Shown here: positions 54,830 to 63,303 of the stretch, piece after piece
How the letters are laid out: each line of letters begins with the position of its first letter
Numbering within the stretch: the first letter of the stretch is position 1
NCBI GenBank assembly: GCA_947476145.1
Contig: CANJPH010000002.1
Span: forward strand, 62,001-126,000
DNA from: Bacteroidota bacterium
GTDB taxonomy: Bacteria > Bacteroidota > Bacteroidia > Chitinophagales > Chitinophagaceae
Length of the DNA: 64,000 nucleotides
Direction of reading: 5' to 3'
Notes under the pieces: model-generated
Database searches by the model: none
Told to the model about the DNA's origin: nothing
The model's input: only the letters and a program-made list of their open reading frames with translations
Made by a program: the position numbers and the translations under genes

Positions 54830-55543
54830 TTAATAATAGGTATAGGCTGCAGCGGCAATTTGTATGCTTGCGGGTTGGGCTTGCATTAAACAAGTGTACG
54901 CAGTTTCTAGGGTGGCACCTGTTGTAATAACATCGTCTATGATGAGTAAGTGCTTTCCTTTAAGTGTATTGAATTGATTGAGTGAAAATAGGGAATGGGT
55001 CTCTGCGGATCTTTGTAAACGGTCCTTGTGGGTTTGAGTGTCTCCTTCCTTGGACTTGAGCAGTCCATTAAAAATAGGAACTTGGTATCCATTGGCAATG
55101 ATGGCCTCGCAAATAATTAAACTTTGATTAAACCCTCTTTTTTTCATTTTTCGTTTACTTATCGGAATGGGTATTAAATAATCTATTTGACTATATTTTG
55201 GGTTATTGATGAGTTCGTTTGCCATAAGCCTTCCAAGTAGGTAACCCGCTTTTTTATTTTGTTGATACTTTAATTCAAAAATAATTTGTTGAACGATACT
55301 TTCTTTGGTAAAAAATAACACAGCCATTGCATTTGAAATATTGGCGCGCCCCCAAAATATTTTTTCAATGGGATTAGTTTGCATTTGTTCAAAATGCGTA
55401 AAAGGCAATTGTGTTTCACAGGCATCACAAATAATTTGCTCCTTGCGAAGCTCATCCATACTACATTGCAAACAAATATGCGGGTAAAAAAGATGCTGTA
55501 AAGCTTGTAGATAGGAGCCTATGGTATTTATCCAATGCAACAT
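54830..55543 (-). CDS. comF: ComF-family phosphoribosyltransferase-like protein
   Basis: A 237-aa protein. A four-cysteine zinc finger lies at the N-terminus (CLQCSMDELRKEQIICDAC). The C-terminal phosphoribosyltransferase fold has the PRPP-type loop LLIIDDVITTGATLETA. ComF proteins act in natural DNA uptake in several bacteria, linked to PriA. It follows radA on the same strand with 1 bp between, so they are co-transcribed and both belong to single-strand DNA handling. Confidence 0.9.
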   Translation of the reverse strand: MLHWINTIGSYLQALQHLFYPHICLQCSMDELRKEQIICDACETQLPFTHFEQMQTNPIEKIFWGRANISNAMAVLFFTKESIVQQIIFELKYQQNKKAGYLLGRLMANELINNPKYSQIDYLIPIPISKRKMKKRGFNQSLIICEAIIANGYQVPIFNGLLKSKEGDTQTHKDRLQRSAETHSLFSLNQFNTLKGKHLLIIDDVITTGATLETAYTCLMQAQPASIQIAAAAYTYY

Positions 55544-55544
55544 G

Positions 55545-56915
55545 TTAAAAGAATAGGCGATAAGCTTCGTCTACTCTTTCCACTGGGATAATTTGAATAC
55601 TATGTTTTTTGGGCTCAATACCTTTGCTGTTGAATGCAGAAATATAAATTTTTTCGAAGCCTAGTTTTTCTGCTTCTGCTATACGTTGCTGAATTCTATT
55701 CACTGCTCTAATTTCTCCATTCAAACCCACTTCTCCAGCAAAGCAAATGCCTTGTGGTAGTGGAATGTCTTCATAAGAAGAAAGCAGTGATAATATAATG
55801 GCAAGATCTAAGGAAGGGTCTTCTATTTTTAGGCCGCCGGCAATATTTACAAAAACATCCTTCATGCCAAATGCAAATCCACCGCGCTTTTCCAGCACCG
55901 CTAATAATAATTGTAGTCTTCTTAAATCAAATCCGGTGACCGTTCTTTGAGGTGTGCCATAAACACTTTGGGTCACCAATGCTTGCACTTCTATTAATAG
56001 TGGACGCATGCCTTCCATAGAGGCAGCAATGGTACTTCCACTTAGGGATTCATTTCGTTGTGCAATTAAAAATGCGGATGGGTTGTTCACTACTTTCATG
56101 CCCTCTCCCGTCATTTCATAAATACCCAATTCACTAGTACTTCCGAATCTATTTTTCAAAGTACGCAACATTCTATAGGCGTAATGACGGTCCCCTTCAA
56201 ATTGAAGTACGGTGTCCACCATATGCTCTAAAATTTTTGGACCTGCAATGGTTCCTTCCTTGGTAATATGACCAATTAAAAATACAGGGGTACCTGTTTC
56301 TTTCGCAAAGCGTTGAAATTCCGCAGCCGTTTGTTTTATTTGAGATACACTTCCTGCCGCCGCTTCAATGGTATTAGATTCAAGGGTTTGAATAGAATCC
56401 ACAATCACCACAGTGGGCTTTAATTTTTTGATGGCTTTAAAAATATCCGAAGTACGTGTTTCCGTGAGTAAGTAAAAATTTTCGTTTTGTAAATTTAAAC
56501 GGTCGGCGCGCATTTTAATTTGCTGAATGCTTTCCTCACCACTAATGTATAAAACAGTTTGATCCTTCATCATCAAACCTTGTTGTAAAAACAAGGTACT
56601 CTTTCCAATGCCTGGCTCGCCTGCAACAAGCACAATAGAACCCAATACGATGCCTCCGCCCAATACACGATTAAGTTCGGGGTCGGCACTACTAATTCTT
56701 TTTTCTGATTGACTATTTACTTCGTTGATGGCAATTACTTGCGTGCCTTTTTGTTGGGTGTTATAATCATCCCAACCTGTATCTTTCTTTTCTCCTTTTT
56801 CTACTAATTCCTCAGTGAAAGTATTCCACTCATTACAAGCAGGGCATTTGCCCGCCCATTTCGCAGATTCATAACCACAATTATTACAAAAAAAGGCCGA
56901 TTTAGCTTTGCTCAT
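55545..56915 (-). CDS. radA: DNA repair protein RadA
   Basis: A 456-aa RecA-like branch-migration helicase. The zinc finger has Cys10, 13, 24 and 27 (CNNCGYESAKWAGKCPAC). Walker A is GEPGIGKSTL. The RadA-specific KNRFG motif appears in LKNRFGST. A C-terminal Lon-protease-like domain begins near SVYGTPQRTVTGFD. Complete for the family. A TATCTTTA box lies 5 nt before the ATG, suggesting a near-leaderless transcript with comF. Confidence 0.95.
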   Translation of the reverse strand: MSKAKSAFFCNNCGYESAKWAGKCPACNEWNTFTEELVEKGEKKDTGWDDYNTQQKGTQVIAINEVNSQSEKRISSADPELNRVLGGGIVLGSIVLVAGEPGIGKSTLFLQQGLMMKDQTVLYISGEESIQQIKMRADRLNLQNENFYLLTETRTSDIFKAIKKLKPTVVIVDSIQTLESNTIEAAAGSVSQIKQTAAEFQRFAKETGTPVFLIGHITKEGTIAGPKILEHMVDTVLQFEGDRHYAYRMLRTLKNRFGSTSELGIYEMTGEGMKVVNNPSAFLIAQRNESLSGSTIAASMEGMRPLLIEVQALVTQSVYGTPQRTVTGFDLRRLQLLLAVLEKRGGFAFGMKDVFVNIAGGLKIEDPSLDLAIILSLLSSYEDIPLPQGICFAGEVGLNGEIRAVNRIQQRIAEAEKLGFEKIYISAFNSKGIEPKKHSIQIIPVERVDEAYRLFF

Positions 56916-56919
56916 ACCT

Positions 56920-56927
56920 TAAAGATA
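56920..56927 (-). promoter_or_regulatory. -7 box of radA-comF (leaderless transcript predicted)
   Basis: TATCTTTA on the minus strand, one mismatch at the last position of TAnnTTTG. It lies 5 nt before ATG 56915. Confidence 0.35.
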
Positions 56928-56970
56928 AAGGCTATTTGAATTATTTATGAAGTAAAAACCGAAAATAGTT

Positions 56971-58518
56971 TTACAGCTTAATTTCTTCCTGCTGGTCATC
57001 CAAGAATTTATATTCTACCAAATGACTACTATTATCAGGTTGAGAGGACAGCTTTAACTTATACTTGCTTTTCCACTTTTTAATGATACTCCTAAATATT
57101 CCCTTGGTTAAATGAGAATGGATAATAGGGTGTACTAGTATTTGAATATGCTTGTGTCCATGGGTAGCCAAATAGGAAAGCTTTTTTTCCATCTCATCTT
57201 CTAACAATAAGCTTGAAGTGATCACTCCGGTACCCTTACAAGCCGGGCAATCCTCGGAAGTATTGATATTCACCTCGGGTCTAATTCTTTGACGTGTTGC
57301 TTGCAATAAACCAAATTTGGAAATAGGCAATACAGAATGTCTAGCACGGTCTGTTTTCATAAACTCGTCCAATGCTTCCTGTACTTTGCGTTTATTTTCA
57401 GGAAGCTTCATGTCAATAAAGTCTATAACAATGATGCCCCCAATATCTCTTAGTCTTAATTGACGTGCAATTTCTTCGGCTGCTTCTAAATTAGTTTGAA
57501 AGGCGTTCTCTTCCTGGTTATTGCTCACACTTTTGAATCCACTGTTTACATCAATCACGTGAAGTGCTTCGGTATGTTCAATAATTAAGTATGCACCGCT
57601 AGGTAAGTTCACCGTTTTGCCAAAAGAAGATTTCACTTGCTTAGTGATACCATACTGGTCAAATATTTCCTGATCGCCGCTGTGTAAACTTAAAATATTT
57701 GCTTTCCCTGGGGCGATTCTTTGTAAATAGCTTAAGGTAATGTCAAATATTTTTTTATCGTTGACTACAATTTTGTTGAAGTCCTCATTTAATAAGTCTC
57801 TTAAAATACTGGTTGTCTTGCTCGCCTCACCCATAATACGAGCAGGAGCTATACCCCCTTTCAGGTTGGCTTGTATATTTTTCCAATTCTCTACCAAGGT
57901 CAATAAATCCTCATGCAATTCGGCCGTAGATTTTCCTTCGGCAGCCGTTCTTACAATAACACCAAAGTTTTTTGGTCTAATAGACTCCATCATTTTTTGA
58001 AGACGCTTACGCTCCTCACCACTATGAATTTTTTTTGAGACCGCAACAATTTCATTAAAAGGCGTTAAAACAATAAATCTACCTGCTAAGGATAACTCGC
58101 AAGTTAATCTTGGTCCCTTTGCTGCAATAGGCTCTTTTAAAATTTGCACCAATATATTGGGCTTGCCATTTAATACTTCACTAATCTTTCCTGTTTTGAC
58201 AATTTCAGGTGCGGTTTGAAATTTAGAGAAATCAAAGCTGTTATCATTATTATTAACAACTTCCTGCGTGTACTTAATAATGGATTTAATGTAAGGGCTT
58301 AAATCGGTATAATGCAAGAATGCATCTTTCTCAAATCCTACATCCACAAATGCAGCATTAAGTCCTGGAATAATTTTACGCACTTTTCCTAGGTACAAAT
58401 CTCCCACAGCCCAGCGGGTATCCATTTTTTCGTTATGGATTTCCACCAATTTCTTATCCTCCAACAAGGCTATTTCAACCCCATCAGCGGAACTATTTAT
58501 AATTAATTCTTTATTCAC
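56971..58518 (-). CDS. rng: Ribonuclease E/G family protein
   Basis: A 515-aa endoribonuclease for rRNA and mRNA processing. An S1 domain (VGDLYLGKVRKIIPGLNAAFVD) spans about residues 35-120. The catalytic DNase-I-like subdomain has metal-binding aspartates in HVIDVNSGF and IIVIDFIDMKL. The zinc-link is CPACKGTG. It lacks the long RNase E scaffold tail, so it is RNase G-like in size. A 142-bp leader region with internal complementarities precedes it. Confidence 0.94.
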   Translation of the reverse strand: MNKELIINSSADGVEIALLEDKKLVEIHNEKMDTRWAVGDLYLGKVRKIIPGLNAAFVDVGFEKDAFLHYTDLSPYIKSIIKYTQEVVNNNDNSFDFSKFQTAPEIVKTGKISEVLNGKPNILVQILKEPIAAKGPRLTCELSLAGRFIVLTPFNEIVAVSKKIHSGEERKRLQKMMESIRPKNFGVIVRTAAEGKSTAELHEDLLTLVENWKNIQANLKGGIAPARIMGEASKTTSILRDLLNEDFNKIVVNDKKIFDITLSYLQRIAPGKANILSLHSGDQEIFDQYGITKQVKSSFGKTVNLPSGAYLIIEHTEALHVIDVNSGFKSVSNNQEENAFQTNLEAAEEIARQLRLRDIGGIIVIDFIDMKLPENKRKVQEALDEFMKTDRARHSVLPISKFGLLQATRQRIRPEVNINTSEDCPACKGTGVITSSLLLEDEMEKKLSYLATHGHKHIQILVHPIIHSHLTKGIFRSIIKKWKSKYKLKLSSQPDNSSHLVEYKFLDDQQEEIKL

Positions 58519-58660
58519 TTATAGCAACTTTTTTAAAAACATATAGCAGGCCACCGTGATAGCTTAGCTAAATGCTTTATAATTTTTGTAAACACGGCCA
58601 CTTTACGAAGAAAGGAAAAGGTAAGGTAAAGTTGCTAAGTAGAAGGGTGGCGTGCATTTG
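58519..58660. other. rng upstream region with crossing complementary segments
   Basis: AGCAACTTT (58523-58531) is complementary to AAAGTTGCT (58628-58636), and GCAGGCCACC (58546-58555) to GGTGGCGTGC (58647-58656, one mismatch). The two pairings cross, so a pseudoknotted leader RNA is possible. No gene was found here. Confidence 0.35.
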
Positions 58661-58665
58661 AAAAG

Positions 58666-58704
58666 AATACTAGTGTGAGCCTATTACAGAAACACACTAG
58701 TATT
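58666..58704 (-). terminator. Stem-loop downstream of the COX24-like mini-gene
   Basis: AATACTAGTGTG pairs perfectly with CACACTAGTATT (12 bp) with a 15-nt loop. On the minus strand CTTTTC follows. It lies 12 bp past the stop codon of the 31-aa gene. Confidence 0.6.
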
Positions 58705-58715
58705 TAGGAAGAGAA

Positions 58716-58811
58716 CTATTTATTCTTCTTCTTATGACGATTCTTTCTTAAACGTTTTTTTCTTTTGTGCGTCGCAATTTTATGACGCTTTCTTTTTTTA
58801 CCACAAGGCAT
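58716..58811 (-). CDS. AURKAIP1/COX24-domain very basic mini-protein (31 aa)
   Basis: Too short for the ORF track. ATG 58811 to TAG encodes a 31-aa peptide starting MPCGKKRKRHKIATHKRKKR, with more than half Lys/Arg. This matches a small protein conserved throughout Bacteroidota and annotated as AURKAIP1/COX24 domain-containing. The mitochondrial relative mS38 is a ribosomal protein of the small subunit, so a ribosomal role is plausible by homology. It is flanked by a stem-loop downstream and the TPR gene upstream. Confidence 0.85.
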   Translation of the reverse strand: MPCGKKRKRHKIATHKRKKRLRKNRHKKKNK

Positions 58812-58838
58812 GTCCGATATTTTTTGTTATTAAAAATC

Positions 58839-59681
58839 TTATTTCTTCAACTCTTTAATTCTTTTATCAATTGCATCTTTAGCTTCTGGGTTATCTATCA
58901 ACCCTTTCATCTTTGAATACCACTCTATCGCTAACGACTTTTGATTACTTAGCTCATAACACTCTGCAAGGTTCACCATAGCTTCCATGTTTTTTGGCTC
59001 CAACTTTAGGATGTTCAAAAATCTTTCAATGGCTTTTGGATATTGCCCCGATTTTTTACCCCCCAATCCTAACATCATATTTCCATAAATATTTTGCGGA
59101 TTTTTATCTACTACTTCTTTAACTTTTAAAATGCCTTGCATAGGGTTGTCTGAAATATTTCCAAACAAATAGCAGGCGCCTAAGTTAATGATGGCTGAAT
59201 CATTTTTTGGGTTGATTACCAATGCTTTCTCTAAAAGAACTTTCGCATTTGCTGCTATCCAATTTTGAATGGCAGGGGGTGCTTCCTGTGTTGCTAGGTT
59301 ATCTACCAACAGTTGGGCTGCAAAAGTGAGGCTTTTTTCAGAATTTTCCAACAAAGCAGCACTGTAAGTGTAATATAAATATGGTTCGATCCTATGTGCG
59401 GAGTCGGCCCAAAACTTAGATAATTGTCTATATATTACAGCTCTATCAGCTGGTGATTTAGCTGTATTTAATTGATTTTCAATACTTAACAAAGAAATTT
59501 TCTGTGTACCGGTTAATGCGGTTTTAGCGCCATCAAGGATGGTTTGAGTACTAATTGTTTGATTTTCAGTATTTTCTTTTCCTGCTCCAGGGCCCTCTTT
59601 TTTACTTCTAGGGACAAAAATAATGACTGCTACACATAAAAGCGTGGCAATTAAGACAACAATGAACTGAGGTTTTTTCAA
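58839..59681 (-). CDS. Membrane-anchored tetratricopeptide-repeat protein
   Basis: A 280-aa protein. One N-terminal span (FIVVLIATLLCVAVIIFVP) is followed by a low-complexity linker and helical repeats. TPR-like units are visible at AIINLGACYLFGN, GNMMLGLGGKKSGQYPKAIERF and AMVNLAECYELSNQKSLAIEWY. It probably scaffolds protein contacts outside the membrane. No ATG fits: the frame opens at TTG 59681, 17 bp after an exact TACCTTTG box. Lies between HU and the COX24-like gene. Confidence 0.82.
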   Translation of the reverse strand: MKKPQFIVVLIATLLCVAVIIFVPRSKKEGPGAGKENTENQTISTQTILDGAKTALTGTQKISLLSIENQLNTAKSPADRAVIYRQLSKFWADSAHRIEPYLYYTYSAALLENSEKSLTFAAQLLVDNLATQEAPPAIQNWIAANAKVLLEKALVINPKNDSAIINLGACYLFGNISDNPMQGILKVKEVVDKNPQNIYGNMMLGLGGKKSGQYPKAIERFLNILKLEPKNMEAMVNLAECYELSNQKSLAIEWYSKMKGLIDNPEAKDAIDKRIKELKK

Positions 59682-59698
59682 AATTCGACGATTTCCAG

Positions 59699-59706
59699 CA
59701 AAGGTA
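59699..59706 (-). promoter_or_regulatory. -7 box of the TPR gene
   Basis: TACCTTTG on the minus strand matches the consensus exactly. It lies between the HU stop codon and the TTG start, with a leader of about 14 nt, and supports that TTG start. Confidence 0.55.
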
Positions 59707-59707
59707 A

Positions 59708-59992
59708 TTACTTACGACTGCTTTTCACCTCGTTTACGAATTCTTTTGCAGGTTTAAATGCTGGAATAAAATGTTCAGGAATGGCTACCGCAATATTCTT
59801 TTTAATATTACGCCCAATTTTAGCGGCTCTTTTCTTAGTAATAAAGCTACCAAACCCACGGATATAGATATTCTCGCCGTTTGATAAGCTTTCTTTTACT
59901 TCCTTGAACATCGTTTCCAAAGTAACTAGAACATCCACTTTGGGAATTCCAGTTTTCTCGGAGATTTGATTGATGAGATCAGATTTTCTCAT
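59708..59992 (-). CDS. HU/IHF-family DNA-binding protein
   Basis: A 94-aa histone-like protein. The helical N-terminus is MRKSDLINQISEKTGIPKVDV. The conserved turn NGENIYIRGFGSFITKKRAAKIGRN leads into the beta-arm, with EHFIPAFKPAKEF in the arm and C-terminal helix. The arm has the IHF/HU proline-containing tip partly altered. It bends and compacts DNA. HU beside mutY and gld genes is a conserved order in this phylum. Confidence 0.93.
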   Translation of the reverse strand: MRKSDLINQISEKTGIPKVDVLVTLETMFKEVKESLSNGENIYIRGFGSFITKKRAAKIGRNIKKNIAVAIPEHFIPAFKPAKEFVNEVKSSRK

Positions 59993-60200
59993 GAAGTTGA
60001 TTTTTGGGTTTCAGTATTAAAAATAAATTAAATTTTAACTTTTTACAACTAATTCATCATTTATTTATATCGAATTGTCCATTATTTTAGCATAATATAC
60101 ATATATATTTATTATATATAATAATAGTATAATTTATAATGTATCAATTTTAGACAAAAAATAGGTCAGAATTCATCATTTTTACCCAATTTTACCCAAA
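59993..60200. other. AT-rich intergenic region between HU and mutY
   Basis: A 208-bp divergent gap. A very AT-rich core (about 60100-60140, runs of TATA) is flanked by the direct repeat AATTCATCATTT at 60051-60062 and 60170-60181. TTTTACCCAA occurs twice just before the mutY ATG. No clear promoter box was found. Confidence 0.4.
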
Positions 60201-61271
60201 ATGAATACCCTTTTTTGCGAATTACTTCTAAAATGGAATAAAAAGTCAAACCATCGACCCATGCCTTGGAAAGGGGAGAAAGATCCCTATAAAATATGGC
60301 TAAGTGAGATTATTTTACAACAAACCCGGGTGGAGCAGGGATGGGCTTATTATGAAAGATTTGTAAAACAGTACCCTACGGTACAAAAATTGGCTGTTGC
60401 TAAGGACAAAGACGTTTTTAAATTATGGGAAGGCTTGGGTTATTACAATCGTTGCAAAAATTTACTGTTTACAGCAAGACATATTGCCAGTAATTTAGAT
60501 GGAATTTTTCCTAAAGACTATGAGGCACTTTTGCTTTTAAAAGGAGTGGGTCCTTATACTGCTGCAGCCATTGCTTCCTTCGCTTATAATTTACCACATG
60601 CAGTGGTGGATGGAAATGTGTTTAGAGTATTTGCTCGATATTTTGGCATACCCACCGCTACAGATAGTAAGGAGGGGTTAAAAATATTTAACGCGATTGC
60701 ATTTGAAAATTTAGCAAAAAAACAAGCTGGCATGTACAATCAAGCCTTAATGGATTTTGGGGCCACAATGTGTAAACCTATGTCACCATTGTGTTCCAAG
60801 TGTTTGATGCAATCCTCATGTGTTGCGTTTAATGAAAATAGTGTAGGTCAACTTCCCTATAAAGCAAAGGTGATTCAAAAGAAAAAAAGGTATTTTGATT
60901 TCTTATGCTTGATCGCTGGAGATAAATGGTTTATCCAACAAAGAACTGCGAGAGATATTTGGGCGGGCTTATACCAATTTTATGTAGTTGAAAATGAAAA
61001 ATTAATACCAGCCCAGGAGCATTATTTTAAAGAGGTCCTTTCTAATCAATTGTTAATTAATAAAGAGGTTGATAAAATTGAAGTCGTTAAAAAAGAGTTT
61101 CAACAACAACTCACCCATCAATTGCTATCACTCAGGTTCACAAAAATTTATTTAAAAACGATACCTGCGGCATTAGAAAAAGGCAAGTGGGTTAAAATGA
61201 AGACCCTGATTAAATATCCTTTCCCTAAAACCATAATTGATTTTTTATCACAAGAAGGATATTTGGACTAA
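60201..61271 (+). CDS. mutY: A/G-specific adenine glycosylase MutY
   Basis: A 356-aa glycosylase that removes adenine paired with 8-oxoguanine. The catalytic glutamate is in WLSEIILQQTRVEQG. The helix-hairpin-helix LLLKGVGPYTAAAIASFA is followed by the catalytic aspartate in VVDGNVFRV. The 4Fe-4S cluster motif C-x6-C-x2-C-x5-C is CKPMSPLCSKCLMQSSC. A C-terminal Nudix-like domain recognises 8-oxoG. Next gene is gldE, 69 bp downstream. Confidence 0.95.
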   Translation: MNTLFCELLLKWNKKSNHRPMPWKGEKDPYKIWLSEIILQQTRVEQGWAYYERFVKQYPTVQKLAVAKDKDVFKLWEGLGYYNRCKNLLFTARHIASNLDGIFPKDYEALLLLKGVGPYTAAAIASFAYNLPHAVVDGNVFRVFARYFGIPTATDSKEGLKIFNAIAFENLAKKQAGMYNQALMDFGATMCKPMSPLCSKCLMQSSCVAFNENSVGQLPYKAKVIQKKKRYFDFLCLIAGDKWFIQQRTARDIWAGLYQFYVVENEKLIPAQEHYFKEVLSNQLLINKEVDKIEVVKKEFQQQLTHQLLSLRFTKIYLKTIPAALEKGKWVKMKTLIKYPFPKTIIDFLSQEGYLD

Positions 61272-61340
61272 TGAAGAAAGGTATCTCACCATTCATACTG
61301 ATTTTATTGTTAACTTTCCACTCATAAAATAGACGCTATT

Positions 61341-62696
61341 TTGGACTATCATTCGAATCATTTAAATTTATTATTGACGACTGTTTCCAGCCCAGCGCAG
61401 CAAGATGCATTGCTTTTTTTTGGCATGATCGTTTTATTGTTTTTATCCTTTGCGATTGCAGGATCCGAAGTGGCATTTTTTTCTTTGTCTTATAAAGACA
61501 TTCAAATTCTAAAAACCAAGCACAATAAAGCATTAAAAAGAGTAGTGGTTTTATTGGAGTATCCAAATAAGTTGCTCACCAGTATGCTTATTGCCAACAG
61601 CTTTATTAATATCTGCATTATTTTAATTGCCAACACTTTAATTAATCACCTTTTTGTTTTTGATCAAATCACCATCCCGGGTTTTGAGTTTATTGTAAAA
61701 GTTTTATCTGTAACCTTATTGCTTTTATTTTTTGCAGAAATTTTACCTAAAGTAATGGCTACTCAAAACAACATTCGATTTGCTCAAAGTTTTGGTGGCA
61801 TTATTCAAGTTGTTTATTTTATTTTTTCAAAGCCCAGTAATATAATGGTAAAGTATACCAATATTATTGAAAACAAATTAGCAAAAAAGAGTTTTGGTTC
61901 CACCTATAGTTTAGAAGAATTGGATCATGCCATAGATTTAACGGCTTCTCCCAACGAGCAAGAAAGTGAAAAAAAGATTTTAAAAGGAATTGTCAAGTTT
62001 GGAAATATTACGGTGAAGCAAATTATGAAGACCAGGTTAGATGTATATGGAGTAGATGCCTCTATTGGTTTTAGTGAATTGTTGGAGCATATTAAGGAAC
62101 ATAATTATAGCCGCTTTCCTATATTTAAAGAGGACCTAGATACCATTGTGGGTATGATTCATACCAAGGATGTGCTTCCTCATATTAATGAAACAGTTGA
62201 ATTTAATTGGGCTTCATTAGTAAGGCCCGCTTTTTTTGTGCATGAACAAAAAATGATAGAAGATTTATTGCAGGAATTTCAACTAAAACGAATTCACTTT
62301 GCCATTGTGGTAGACGAGTTTGGAGGCACAAGCGGTATCATCACTTTGGAAGATATTTTAGAAGAAATTGTGGGGGATATAAAAGATGAATTTGATGAAG
62401 AAGAATCCATGGTTAAAAAAATTGACGATTTTCATTATTTGATTGAAGGCAAAACGCCCATTATTGATTTATGTAATTTTATCAATGTGTCTTCCAGTAT
62501 TTTTGATCAGGTAAAAGGAGAGAGTGATACGGTGGCTGGATTATTTTTAGAACTGGCAGGTGTTTTCCCTACCTTACAACAAGTAGTTAAGTATAAGCAA
62601 TATAGTTTCACTGTGATTGAGATAAAGAAAAACAGAATTCACAAATTGCAATTAATTATTTCACCCCAACTAGCTGTACCTGTCGAAAATGCGTAA
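61341..62696 (+). CDS. gldE: Gliding motility-associated protein GldE (CorC/HlyC family)
   Basis: A 451-aa membrane protein. Three or four N-terminal spans form a CNNM/DUF21 domain (ALLFFGMIVLLFLSFAIAGSE). Two CBS domains follow (TRLDVYGVDASIGFSELL, HFAIVVDEFGGTSGIITLEDIL) and a C-terminal CorC_HlyC domain. In F. johnsoniae GldE aids gliding together with GldD. The only plausible start is TTG 61341; the upstream in-frame stretch has no ATG back to a stop. Overlaps gldD by 8 bp. Confidence 0.9.
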   Translation: MDYHSNHLNLLLTTVSSPAQQDALLFFGMIVLLFLSFAIAGSEVAFFSLSYKDIQILKTKHNKALKRVVVLLEYPNKLLTSMLIANSFINICIILIANTLINHLFVFDQITIPGFEFIVKVLSVTLLLLFFAEILPKVMATQNNIRFAQSFGGIIQVVYFIFSKPSNIMVKYTNIIENKLAKKSFGSTYSLEELDHAIDLTASPNEQESEKKILKGIVKFGNITVKQIMKTRLDVYGVDASIGFSELLEHIKEHNYSRFPIFKEDLDTIVGMIHTKDVLPHINETVEFNWASLVRPAFFVHEQKMIEDLLQEFQLKRIHFAIVVDEFGGTSGIITLEDILEEIVGDIKDEFDEEESMVKKIDDFHYLIEGKTPIIDLCNFINVSSSIFDQVKGESDTVAGLFLELAGVFPTLQQVVKYKQYSFTVIEIKKNRIHKLQLIISPQLAVPVENA

Positions 62697-63276
62697 CTAT
62701 TATTATTTCATATTTGTATTAGGCATTTGTACCCTATTCGCATGCAATAGTCCTTTAGTTCCAAAGCCTAAAGGGTATAGCCAACTTCATTTCCCTGAAA
62801 AAAAGTATCAGCCCTTTAATGAACTTGGCTATCCTTATGCTTTTGAGTATCCTATTTATGCCAATATTAGCAAAGAAGTGAATTACTTTGGAGAATCTAA
62901 AAAGGAAGACAATTGGATTAACATCAATTTTCCAGATAACAATGGCACTGTTTATGTTAGTTATCGTGCCATTCAGCCCGGTCAACTGGATACCTTAATT
63001 AGAGATGCGTATACTTTTGTAAATAAACACAATAGTATGGCTAATTCCATTCAGGATTCTATGTTTACCACAGCCAATGGCATTTCGGGTGTTTTTTTTC
63101 ATATTGGGGGTGATGTCGCTACCAATTATCAATTTTTTTTAACGGATTCCACCCATCATTTTTTCAGAGGGGCGCTTTATTTTGATGCCACGCCAAATGA
63201 AGACTCTCTTGCACCGGTGAATGCCTTTATTTTTAAGGACCTAACCCATTTAGTAAATACATTTCGTTGGAAATAA
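62689..63276 (+). CDS. gldD: Gliding motility lipoprotein GldD
   Basis: A 195-aa lipoprotein with lipobox LFACN (Cys19). The family pattern KPKGYSQLHFPEKKYQPF and ANISKEVNYFGESKKEDNWINI is present. GldD is required for gliding in F. johnsoniae, but it is kept in many non-gliding Bacteroidota, so its basic role may lie in envelope biogenesis. Coupled to gldE by an 8-bp overlap. Confidence 0.9.
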   Translation: MRNYYYFIFVLGICTLFACNSPLVPKPKGYSQLHFPEKKYQPFNELGYPYAFEYPIYANISKEVNYFGESKKEDNWININFPDNNGTVYVSYRAIQPGQLDTLIRDAYTFVNKHNSMANSIQDSMFTTANGISGVFFHIGGDVATNYQFFLTDSTHHFFRGALYFDATPNEDSLAPVNAFIFKDLTHLVNTFRWK

Positions 63277-63292
63277 TTATATCTTTACTGCA

Positions 63293-63300
63293 TAATTTTA
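63293..63300 (+). promoter_or_regulatory. -7 box of the DUF3109 gene (leaderless transcript predicted)
   Basis: TAATTTTA, one mismatch to TAnnTTTG, ends 3 nt before ATG 63304. TTG lies 23 nt upstream. The predicted start of transcription coincides with the start codon. Confidence 0.35.
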
Positions 63301-63303
63301 ACT

